Below, one piece after another: positions 24,123 through 30,987 of a stretch of DNA of 35,846 nucleotides (within the stretch, counting starts at the first letter, position 1; the number at the start of each line of letters is the position of its first letter). Source of the DNA: an uncultured Helicobacter sp. (GTDB lineage Bacteria > Campylobacterota > Campylobacteria > Campylobacterales > Helicobacteraceae). The stretch is from positions 1 through 35,846 of the forward strand of contig CAMWUR010000021.1 in the NCBI GenBank assembly GCA_947177485.1, given 5' to 3'. Made by a program: the position numbers and the translations under genes. The notes under the pieces were generated by a model. That model did not search any database. It was not told the DNA's origin and saw only the letters and a program-made list of their open reading frames with translations.

Positions 24123-25022
24123 ATGAGCGCCGAGGATAGAATCTTCCTCGCCTACAAGCCGCCATCTGTGTGCTCGAACGCATTTTTGAATCGATTCAAA
24201 CGTGTCTTGCGCTGCACAAAGGCAGGGTTTAGCGGGACGCTCGACCCTTTTGCCAAAGGCGTGCTGCTCATCGCAACAGGGAGCTACACCAAGCTTTTGC
24301 CCCATCTGCCGTTGTCGCAGAAACGATATGTCGCAACATTGTGGCTCGGGCTTCAAAGTGAATCTCTTGACATTGAGAATGTGCGTTCAGTTGCGGTGAT
24401 TCCGCCGCAATCGGGCGCTTTTGTGCGCGAGGTGGTCGAGTCTTTGTGCGGAGTGCATGTCTACACACCGCCGCGCTTTTGTGCAAAGCGAATCGGCGGT
24501 AAACGTGCATACACGTTGGCTCGTTTGGGGCATGATGTCGCTCTCGCGCCATCGAAGATGGAAATTTTCAATAGCACGTTGTTGCACTACAATCACCCGT
24601 TTGTGAACTTCTCTGTAAGCGTGAGCAAGGGCGCTTATGTACGTTCCATTGGCGAAATGATTGCACAGCGGCTTGGTGTTTGTGGTGCATTATGCAGCTT
24701 GGAACGTGTGCGCGAGGGATTTTTTGGATTCGACACATGCAATGCCTTTGCGAAGCAAAACAGCACATTTGCATGCGATTCCAAACAGATTCGCCTTGTG
24801 GAGCTCGATATGCACAAAATGCTTGCATATCCTGTTTTGTGTCTCCCGTCTTTGCGTGAGCATTTCTATCAAGGCAAGAAGCTAAATAAAGATATGATAA
24901 AATTCAAGGGCAATGGTCGTTTTATAGTGAATTTTGAAGATTTTTTCTCTATAATAGAGACAGGAGAAACAGATGTGAAATATCTGGTCAATAGGATAAA
25001 AAATGTTGATTTTGGCGCGTAA
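24123..25022 (+). CDS. truB: tRNA pseudouridine(55) synthase TruB
   Basis: TruB makes pseudouridine 55 in the T-loop of tRNAs. The 299-residue protein has the catalytic loop GFSGTLDPFAKGVLLIATG with the essential Asp, the KRYVATLWLG strand, the PPRFCAKRIGGKRAYTLAR segment and SVSKGAYVRSIGEMIA. I chose the ATG at 24123, at which the family sequence begins (MSAEDRIFLAYKPP); a reading from 24069 would overlap rplT by 41 bases. The 3' end overlaps csrA by 20 bases. The truB-csrA-ispE-smpB order is also found in Campylobacter, from memory. A possible csrA promoter lies inside its last codons. Confidence 0.94.
   Translation: MSAEDRIFLAYKPPSVCSNAFLNRFKRVLRCTKAGFSGTLDPFAKGVLLIATGSYTKLLPHLPLSQKRYVATLWLGLQSESLDIENVRSVAVIPPQSGAFVREVVESLCGVHVYTPPRFCAKRIGGKRAYTLARLGHDVALAPSKMEIFNSTLLHYNHPFVNFSVSVSKGAYVRSIGEMIAQRLGVCGALCSLERVREGFFGFDTCNAFAKQNSTFACDSKQIRLVELDMHKMLAYPVLCLPSLREHFYQGKKLNKDMIKFKGNGRFIVNFEDFFSIIETGETDVKYLVNRIKNVDFGA
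24950..24955 (+). promoter_or_regulatory. Candidate -10 box for csrA inside truB
   Basis: A perfect TATAAT lies in the last part of truB, 47 bases before the csrA ATG. The predicted leader carries AGGA at 24962-24965 and again at 24993-24996 in the csrA ribosome binding site, and a small CAGAT/ATCTG hairpin between them (24970-24986). Confidence 0.35.
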
Positions 25023-25299
25023 AGAAGACGAGAGTATTGTTATAGGTGATGAGATTGTTATCAAGGTTGTTTCTATCGACCGCGGAACGGTGAAGTTGGG
25101 GTTTGAAGCACCTCCACGATATGTCATTTTGCGCGAAGAACTCAAAGAATTAGTCGCAAACAAAAACAAAGAATCCATCGTGAAAGATGTTGAGAAAAAG
25201 GGCTTAGACGCGCTACGTAAGGTATTGCCACACAAAGATGTTGCACCCAATGTATCGATGAAAAGTCTTAGGAATCTTGAGGGCAAAAAGGACACATAA
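25003..25299 (+). CDS. csrA: Carbon storage regulator CsrA
   Basis: CsrA is a dimeric RNA-binding protein that represses translation of mRNAs with exposed GGA motifs; in Campylobacterota it controls flagellin and is held by FliW. The 98-residue protein has the complete core (MLILARKEDESIVIGDEIVIKVV, GTVKLGFEAPP, ILREEL) and a C-terminal tail of about 40 charged residues beyond the core, longer than the 61 residues of E. coli CsrA. The ATG at 25003 lies in the 3' end of truB, with AGGA six bases upstream. Its stop overlaps the ispE start as TAATG. GGA motifs in its own leader suggest autoregulation. Confidence 0.95.
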   Translation: MLILARKEDESIVIGDEIVIKVVSIDRGTVKLGFEAPPRYVILREELKELVANKNKESIVKDVEKKGLDALRKVLPHKDVAPNVSMKSLRNLEGKKDT

Positions 25300-26093
25300 T
25301 GCAGCAAGATTCCTTTGCGAAGGTGAATGTTTTTTTTAAAATAACGGGCAAAAAAGGGGGGTATCACACGCTTTTTTCGCGCTTTTGCAAGGTTTCTTCG
25401 CTGTTTGATACATTGTCTTGGGAGCAACAGCCCCGATCTTCTGGCTTTGCCGTCAAGTTTTGTGCTCCATTTTTGAGCCATGAACAAACTCAAGCCCTAG
25501 CAGAGGATAGCACAATCCACAAAGCCTGTCGTGCACTAATGCCACATTTGAATGATGCACAAAAAAGCCAGCTTGCAAGCACCACAATTGTGGTGGAAAA
25601 AAAAATCCCTCTCGGCAGTGGACTTGGTGGGGGGAGCTCGAATGCCGCGTGTTTTTTGCAGCTTGCGGTGCGTGCGCTGTCTCTGTCGCTTGAACCAAAT
25701 GTGTTGCAAGCCATTGCTGCGTCTGTGGGGAGTGATGTGTCGTTTTTCATGCATGAGGGCATGAGCGCGAATGTCAGTGGAATCGGAGAATGTGTGCAGA
25801 ACTTTGCTGAAGACACCCCCCAATTTGAGGTTTTGACGCCCCCCATTTTCTGCTCCACGCCCGATGTCTATGCGCATTATAGCCGCGAGATTCTGCCCCA
25901 TAACCCCTTTTTGCCCAAATATCTCCAATGGGGCGAGTGCATGAGTGTCGAGATTTTGCATGCGCATAGTCTGCTTGAATGCAACGATTTAGCACAAAGC
26001 GCGTTTGTGCTCTATCCTGCTTTGCGTGAATACGCGCAAGACGGCTGGTTTCTAAGCGGCAGCGGCAGCAGCTTTTTTAGGCTCAAACAATGA
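25299..26093 (+). CDS. ispE: 4-diphosphocytidyl-2-C-methyl-D-erythritol kinase
   Basis: IspE phosphorylates CDP-methylerythritol in the non-mevalonate isoprenoid pathway. The 264-residue GHMP-kinase-fold protein shows [19 protein letters not shown] at the start (substrate binding), the ATP-binding [14 protein letters not shown] and a late GSGSSFFRL motif. Its length is close to the H. pylori enzyme. The ATG overlaps the csrA stop (TAATG) and its stop overlaps the smpB start (ATGA), so the three genes are probably translationally coupled. Confidence 0.95.
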   Translation: MQQDSFAKVNVFFKITGKKGGYHTLFSRFCKVSSLFDTLSWEQQPRSSGFAVKFCAPFLSHEQTQALAEDSTIHKACRALMPHLNDAQKSQLASTTIVVEKKIPLGSGLGGGSSNAACFLQLAVRALSLSLEPNVLQAIAASVGSDVSFFMHEGMSANVSGIGECVQNFAEDTPQFEVLTPPIFCSTPDVYAHYSREILPHNPFLPKYLQWGECMSVEILHAHSLLECNDLAQSAFVLYPALREYAQDGWFLSGSGSSFFRLKQ

Positions 26094-26596
26094 AACAAAA
26101 CCCGCTGTATGCGAAAGATACGCCCAAACCAACACCCAAAAAGCGAGGCAAGATTCTTGTTGCGAACAACAAAAAAGCGCATTATGATTTTTTTATTCTC
26201 GAAAAGCTCGAAGTGGGAATCGAGCTTGTGGGTAGCGAGGTCAAGGCATTGCGCGCGGGGCGCGTGAATCTCAAAGACAGCTTCGTGCGCGTGATTAAGG
26301 GCGAGCTTTTTCTGCTTGGCGCTCATATCAGTGCGCTTGCCACAACCAATGCTTATAATAAGCCTGACGAGACCCGTGCGCGCCGCTTGCTCGCCCACAA
26401 GCGGCAGATTCACAAACTGCTTGGCGAGACAAGTACACAAGGGCGCACGATTGTAGCGCTCTCTATCTACTTCAATACCAAAAACCGAGCGAAGCTCGAA
26501 ATCGCCCTCGCGCAGGGCAAGGCAATGCATGATAAGCGCGAAACAATCAAGAAACGTATTGCCGATAGAGAGGCAAAAGCTGCATTAAAATACTAA
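26090..26596 (+). CDS. smpB: SsrA-binding protein SmpB
   Basis: SmpB binds tmRNA and delivers it to stalled ribosomes. The 168-residue protein has an extra basic N-terminal stretch of about 20 residues ([19 protein letters not shown]), then the OB-fold core ([49 protein letters not shown] replaced by ISALATTN) and the basic C-terminal tail ([19 protein letters not shown]) that enters the ribosome. The ATG overlaps the ispE stop. The ssrA gene itself was not seen in the window. Confidence 0.96.
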   Translation: MKQNPLYAKDTPKPTPKKRGKILVANNKKAHYDFFILEKLEVGIELVGSEVKALRAGRVNLKDSFVRVIKGELFLLGAHISALATTNAYNKPDETRARRLLAHKRQIHKLLGETSTQGRTIVALSIYFNTKNRAKLEIALAQGKAMHDKRETIKKRIADREAKAALKY

Positions 26597-26617
26597 GGGA
26601 AAACTTAAGGAGAGGCT

Positions 26618-26767
26618 ATGGAGGATTTGGATTATTTTGCATTGGTTTTTGCATTGGGTGTAACATTGGGGTTTGTCTTTATGGTTTTGCGCTATGCCAA
26701 GCGCAAGGAAAAGCGCAATAGAGACACGTCAGTCATTTCAAACTTTGCAAGGCGCGATAGGCGATAG
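26618..26767 (+). CDS. 49-residue single-pass membrane microprotein before exbB
   Basis: This short frame lies in the gap between smpB and exbB. It has an excellent AAGGAG ribosome binding site six bases before the ATG and a TAG stop at 26765-26767. The protein has an acidic N-terminus (MEDLDYF), one hydrophobic helix (about residues 7-24: LVFALGVTLGFVFMVL), and a basic tail (RYAKRKEKRNR ... ARRDRR), so the tail is predicted to be in the cytoplasm. I do not recognise the family. Spacing of 13 bases to exbB suggests co-expression; another microprotein of similar build follows exbD. A role in the motor complex is speculation. Confidence 0.75.
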   Translation: MEDLDYFALVFALGVTLGFVFMVLRYAKRKEKRNRDTSVISNFARRDRR

Positions 26768-26780
26768 TAGAAGGTGCATA

Positions 26781-27221
26781 ATGGAAAACTATTTGCGAGA
26801 GATTGTTGACTATGGTGTTTTGGGACTTTTGGGGCTTATGAGCGTTGTGTCGCTTGGAATCGTATTCGAACGTTTATTTTTCTATGCCTCGCTTCGCCCT
26901 GAAGTTTTGCAGCTCTACAAGCACAAGAATCACCTTGAGCTCGAGCTTTCGCGCAATCTCACACTTCTTGCGACAATCGCTTCAAACGCGCCTTATGTCG
27001 GGCTTTTGGGCACGGTGTTTGGAATCATGCTCACGTTTGTCGACATTGGCAGCAAGGGCGGTGCGAGCGATGCTCAAACAATCATGGTCGGTTTAGCGCT
27101 TGCGCTCAAGGCGACGGCATTTGGGCTGCTTGTCGCGATTCCTTCGCTTTTTTGCTACAACCTTTTGTTGCGCAAAGGTGAGGTGATTGTGATTCGCTGG
27201 GAGAATTGCCATGAGGCTTAA
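26781..27221 (+). CDS. exbB: ExbB/TolQ-family motor protein
   Basis: ExbB forms the pentameric proton channel that, with ExbD, powers TonB-dependent uptake across the outer membrane. The 146-residue protein is the short form found in Helicobacter. It has three membrane helices: about 10-33, 65-86 (containing APYVGLLGTVFGIMLTF, the family signature) and 100-128 (GLALALKATAFGLLVAIPSL). I chose the ATG at 26781 with AAGG six bases upstream; a reading from 26673 overlaps the microprotein gene in another frame. It overlaps exbD by 11 bases. No tonB follows. Confidence 0.94.
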   Translation: MENYLREIVDYGVLGLLGLMSVVSLGIVFERLFFYASLRPEVLQLYKHKNHLELELSRNLTLLATIASNAPYVGLLGTVFGIMLTFVDIGSKGGASDAQTIMVGLALALKATAFGLLVAIPSLFCYNLLLRKGEVIVIRWENCHEA

Positions 27222-27591
27222 AAAAATCGAGGGAATCAACATTATTCCGTTCATTGACATTATGTTGGTTTTGCTCGTGATTGTGCTTATGGAGGCAACA
27301 TTTGTGCGCACTGATGCGCTCACTTTGCCGCAATCAAGCGCTGATAATGCAGCACCAAGTGGCACGGCAGCCTTGAGTTTTAGCATCACCAAAGACGGGC
27401 AATTGCTCTTTGAAGGGCAAGCGATTGGGTTTGATGAGGTTGCAAGCAAACTCGCAACAATCGATAAAAATGCGCCGATTCATATTCTTGGCGATTCACA
27501 AAGCAGGTTGCAAGAGTTTGTTACATTGCTTGGCATGTTGCAAAATCTGCAGATGAGCAATTTGAGTATCATCACAGAAACAAAACAATAA
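27211..27591 (+). CDS. exbD: ExbD/TolR-family motor protein
   Basis: This is a 126-residue partner of ExbB. It has a short cytoplasmic N-terminus (MRLKKIEGINIIPFIDIMLVLLVIVLM) with one membrane helix and the conserved proton-carrying Asp in FIDIML (D16), then a periplasmic domain ending VTLLGMLQNLQMSNLSIITE. Order and sizes match H. pylori HP1445-HP1446. The start lies within exbB. No TonB-like gene follows; instead a microprotein gene and a ZorA-like gene lie downstream. Confidence 0.94.
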   Translation: MRLKKIEGINIIPFIDIMLVLLVIVLMEATFVRTDALTLPQSSADNAAPSGTAALSFSITKDGQLLFEGQAIGFDEVASKLATIDKNAPIHILGDSQSRLQEFVTLLGMLQNLQMSNLSIITETKQ

Positions 27592-27601
27592 GGAGTTCCT
27601 C

Positions 27602-27787
27602 ATGGGCTTAGGTTTTAGTGGAAATTATCAACTTGAAACAATCATTTCGGCATTTGTAACATTTGGGGTGATTATGCTCACAATCCGTGTCTATCTCAAA
27701 TACGTTGCGCAAAAACGTCCACAAATTCAGCGCCCCGATTGGCTCAAAGAACGCAAACCACGTACATCTAGTCGGCGCAGACGCTAA
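27602..27787 (+). CDS. 61-residue single-pass membrane microprotein after exbD
   Basis: This small frame follows exbD by 10 bases and has a strong AAGGAG ribosome binding site seven bases before the ATG. The protein has a short N-terminus, one hydrophobic helix (about residues 11-31, TIISAFVTFGVIMLTIRVYL) and a strongly basic C-terminal tail ending SSRRRR. I do not recognise a family. Build (helix then basic tail) resembles the 49-residue protein before exbB, although sequence identity is not obvious. It lies six bases before the ZorA-like gene, so it may belong to either motor pair. Confidence 0.75.
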   Translation: MGLGFSGNYQLETIISAFVTFGVIMLTIRVYLKYVAQKRPQIQRPDWLKERKPRTSSRRRR

Positions 27788-27793
27788 GGAAAA

Positions 27794-30181
27794 ATGATGT
27801 TCCCAACCGAATTTGGCTTGATTTTAAACGTGCTCTTTACGCTCATCATGTTTTTTTTAGCATGGCTTGATTGGCGCAGTTTTGGCTCGCAAAACCACAA
27901 AGATTTCAAGTCGGTGATTATGAGCACAGGTGTGCTGGGGACATTTGTTGGAATTTTTGTCGGATTGTTAGGCTTCGACACGACCAAAGTAACAGATTCG
28001 ATTCCGCTCTTGCTCGATGGGCTCAAGGTGGCGTTCTATACCTCGATTGTCGGAATGGGCATTGCGATTGCGCTCAATATCGCCCAAAAGGGACGCAAAA
28101 AAATGTCTACACCAAAGAGTGGGACAGAATATCTCAACGCGCAGCTCCAAAAGCTTGAAATGCTCGAACATCTCGAGGAGCTCAAGAATGTCTCGAGAAT
28201 GCATAATTTTTTGCAAGAAAGTTTTGCTAGACATGAAAAAGCGCGCGAAAGCGAGCAGCGCGCCGAGAACGAGCGCTTTACTGCTACGCAACATCTCTTG
28301 CAACAAGGCTTTGCAGGGATTGAGACAAGCCTTGCAGCAGCGCTCGAAAAGCTTGCTAAAGGCGCGAGTGAGGGGCTTATCGAGGCTCTTGCTGGTGTGA
28401 TTCGTGATTTTAATAAAAACCTAAACGAGCAGTTTGGGCAAAATTTTGTCGAGCTCAACAACGCTGTGGGTGCAATGGTCGTGTGGCAGCGCGATTATCA
28501 GGGGACGCTCGACAAAACCCAAGAATCATTGCGGCAAATGGAACAAAGCTTTGCCCAAAGCGTCAGCGCGATTGAGCAGGTTGCCGCGCGCAATCGCGAG
28601 GTGATGGAGTTCTATGCCGACCTCAAGGAGTTTTTGTCATCATCTCAAGAGAGTGCCGAGCAATTGCGCACGCACCTTAGTGGCATTGCCGCGCTGGGCG
28701 ATGACGCAAGAGAATCATTGCTCAATGTGCGCACACTCTTTGACGAATCGGCACAAAAAATTGGCAACCTTGCGAGCAGTCTGCAGCAGAGTTTCAAAGA
28801 ATCCGAGGACGACCTCGTCCGCCGAATCAAGCAATTTGGTGACAACTCGACAGCGACAATCCAACATCTCACGCAGAATCTCATCACGCATAGCGAGATT
28901 CTCAAAAACCATATCGCGAGCAATAGCGATGCGCTCAAAGAAAGCTTTGTGATGTTTGGCGACAATGTCAAAAACTTTAGCGCAAATCTCAACAGCGAGA
29001 TTATCGGAATCTACCACAACGCAGCGCAGCAGATTCACCAAGACAGCGAGCAATTTGCGCAAACGATGACACAACAAAGCAACGCGATTCAAGGCAAGCT
29101 CGCAACGCTTGCAAGTACAGGCGAGCAAAGCCTCACGCAGCTCCATAGCAAACTGCAAACAGTCGCGGAGCAAAACAGCGCATTACTCGAAGATTCGCTG
29201 CAAAAAAGTCAAAATGTGATGGAACAGCGCAGCCAAAAAATCGAGCAGTTGCTCGGCATGCATAGCGAGCAGCTGCAAAACAATGTGGCGCGCCTCACGG
29301 GCGATGTGATGGGTGCAATCGAGCAGATGAGCAATGAAGTGCGTACTCTAAGCAGCAAAGTGCGTGAGGATATGACACAAACACTACAAGTAATGCGCGA
29401 AGAGATGCTGAAGATGACAAATCTGACGAAAGAGGGCATGACGGCTGGTGCAAACGCGATGGTCAAGCAGAATCGCGTGTTTTTGGAAGGAATTGGCAAC
29501 CAAACTAAGGAATTTTTCACTCAATCGCTCAATGATTGGCAAAAGGAGCAAAAGCAAGCAATCGGTGCGATTTCGCAAAACTTTCAAGCCCTTGTGGGCA
29601 GTCTTGCAGGCAATCTCAAAACACTCAATGACGGACTCAACAGCGGCATTAGCGAGATTAAGGAGAGTTTGCGCAACCTGCTGGGCGATGTTGTGAGCGA
29701 CCTCAAACACGGCGCGGAGGAATACAATAGCGCGTCTCTTGCCGTGCTCGAATCCAACATCGAGCAGATTTCGAGCAAGATTGTCGTCTTGCAAGAAACC
29801 TCGCACCACTCGCTCGAGCGCATTGCGCAGGAATATTTGACGCAGTTCAAGGCGCTCATGAGCGAGAGTGTGAATATCCCCAAAGACGCGAGCATGCAGA
29901 TTCTAAGTGAGATTGAGAATCTCCAAAAAGGCATTGCGGCAAACCTGATTGCGGCAAATCAAAGTATCTTGAACAACAAAGAAGAAGTGCGCGCGATTAT
30001 CGACAATGTGAATGCGCATTTGGAGAATCAACTGACAGAAACGCAGAAAATCAGCAGCAATCTTTACGATTCCTTGCAAGCGCTCGATGGCTCGATGAGC
30101 AAGCTCACTGAAGGTTTCAAGGGCGATTATGAATGGTTCTTGCGCCGAATCAGCGAGTTCATGGGCTCGCATAGGGGCTAG
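27794..30181 (+). CDS. ZorA-like MotA/TolQ/ExbB-family protein with long coiled-coil tail
   Basis: This is a 795-residue protein with three membrane helices near the N-terminus (about 8-26, 42-61 and 76-97). TM2 carries STGVLGTFVGIFVGL and TM3 carries LLLDGLKVAFYTSIVGMGIAI, the pattern of MotA/TolQ/ExbB channels of the ZorA subgroup. From about residue 110 to the end it is a cytoplasmic, Ala/Gln/Ser/Glu-rich, nearly continuous helical or coiled-coil tail, with methyl-accepting-protein-like regularity. In Zorya antiphage systems ZorA and ZorB form a proton-driven motor with a long internal tail. Only the A/B pair occurs here. ATG at 27794 or 27797 (the latter better spaced after AAGGA). Composition matches the housekeeping genes around it. 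Confidence 0.82.
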   Translation: MMFPTEFGLILNVLFTLIMFFLAWLDWRSFGSQNHKDFKSVIMSTGVLGTFVGIFVGLLGFDTTKVTDSIPLLLDGLKVAFYTSIVGMGIAIALNIAQKGRKKMSTPKSGTEYLNAQLQKLEMLEHLEELKNVSRMHNFLQESFARHEKARESEQRAENERFTATQHLLQQGFAGIETSLAAALEKLAKGASEGLIEALAGVIRDFNKNLNEQFGQNFVELNNAVGAMVVWQRDYQGTLDKTQESLRQMEQSFAQSVSAIEQVAARNREVMEFYADLKEFLSSSQESAEQLRTHLSGIAALGDDARESLLNVRTLFDESAQKIGNLASSLQQSFKESEDDLVRRIKQFGDNSTATIQHLTQNLITHSEILKNHIASNSDALKESFVMFGDNVKNFSANLNSEIIGIYHNAAQQIHQDSEQFAQTMTQQSNAIQGKLATLASTGEQSLTQLHSKLQTVAEQNSALLEDSLQKSQNVMEQRSQKIEQLLGMHSEQLQNNVARLTGDVMGAIEQMSNEVRTLSSKVREDMTQTLQVMREEMLKMTNLTKEGMTAGANAMVKQNRVFLEGIGNQTKEFFTQSLNDWQKEQKQAIGAISQNFQALVGSLAGNLKTLNDGLNSGISEIKESLRNLLGDVVSDLKHGAEEYNSASLAVLESNIEQISSKIVVLQETSHHSLERIAQEYLTQFKALMSESVNIPKDASMQILSEIENLQKGIAANLIAANQSILNNKEEVRAIIDNVNAHLENQLTETQKISSNLYDSLQALDGSMSKLTEGFKGDYEWFLRRISEFMGSHRG

Positions 30182-30183
30182 AC

Positions 30184-30942
30184 ATGCAAAGGGATAGCGA
30201 GTGGATTAGCATTTCGGATATGATGGCGGGGCTCATGATGATTTTCCTGCTCATCACGGTCTCGTATATGCTGATTTCAGAGCACAACCAAGAAGAATTG
30301 CGCAAAAGCAACGAGGAATTGCGCGCCGTGAGCGACAAGATGAGCGCGATTGCCGAGGGGTATTATGACATTGAATTCGCACTTTATCATGACCTCATCA
30401 GAGAATTTGGCGATGATTTGAAGATGTGGAATGCCGAGATTGATTCGGGGAACACGATTCGGTTCAAAGAACCTGATGTGCTGTTTGCCACAGGCGAGGG
30501 CGCGATTCAGCAGCGGTTTAAAAAGGTGCTCGATTCGTTTTTTCCGCGCTATATCGCGATTCTCTCGAGCCCGAAATATCGCGAGAGTATCGAGGAGATT
30601 CGCATCGAAGGGCACACATCGAGTGAATGGAAATCCTCGCACGACCTCGTTGAACGTTATCTCGAAAACGCCTCGCTTTCGCAAGCACGGGCATTTTCTG
30701 TATTGCAATATTGCTTCAACCTGCCCGATGTACGTGAGCGCGATTGGCTGATTTCTGTGCTCCGCGCCAACGGCTTATCGTTTGCCAAGCCGCTCGAAAC
30801 AGACGCACTCTCGCGCCGTGTCGAGTTTCGGACGATTACCAAGAGCCGCCAAAAAATCCAAGAGATTTTCAATATCAAAGAAGAATCCACAATCTCTGCC
30901 GAGGTTGCAAGCGAGCTTGAAAAGGCATTGTTGCACGATTAA
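30184..30942 (+). CDS. ZorB-like OmpA/MotB-family motor protein
   Basis: This is a 252-residue protein with one membrane helix (about 13-32) entered by SISDMMAGLMMIFLL. D12 sits where MotB/ZorB carry the ion-binding Asp. A helical linker (33-60) is followed by a periplasmic OmpA/MotB peptidoglycan-binding domain: VLFATGEGAI (99-108), IEGHTSS (141-147), LSQARAFSV (165-173) and SRRVEFRT (210-217). It begins two bases after the ZorA-like stop. Together they should form a peptidoglycan-anchored stator. No ZorC, ZorD, ZorE or nuclease gene follows; copA does. I infer a motor pair of unknown output, related to Zorya A/B. Confidence 0.85.
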   Translation: MQRDSEWISISDMMAGLMMIFLLITVSYMLISEHNQEELRKSNEELRAVSDKMSAIAEGYYDIEFALYHDLIREFGDDLKMWNAEIDSGNTIRFKEPDVLFATGEGAIQQRFKKVLDSFFPRYIAILSSPKYRESIEEIRIEGHTSSEWKSSHDLVERYLENASLSQARAFSVLQYCFNLPDVRERDWLISVLRANGLSFAKPLETDALSRRVEFRTITKSRQKIQEIFNIKEESTISAEVASELEKALLHD

Positions 30943-30987
30943 CTTTTTTGTGCTAAAAGCAAAAATATTTTGCAGCAAGGAATCGCG

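Noticed and set aside
27794-30942. Complete Zorya defence system
   Set aside because: Only the ZorA/ZorB-like pair is present; no helicase, ZorC, ZorE or other effector gene follows, the next genes being copper export.
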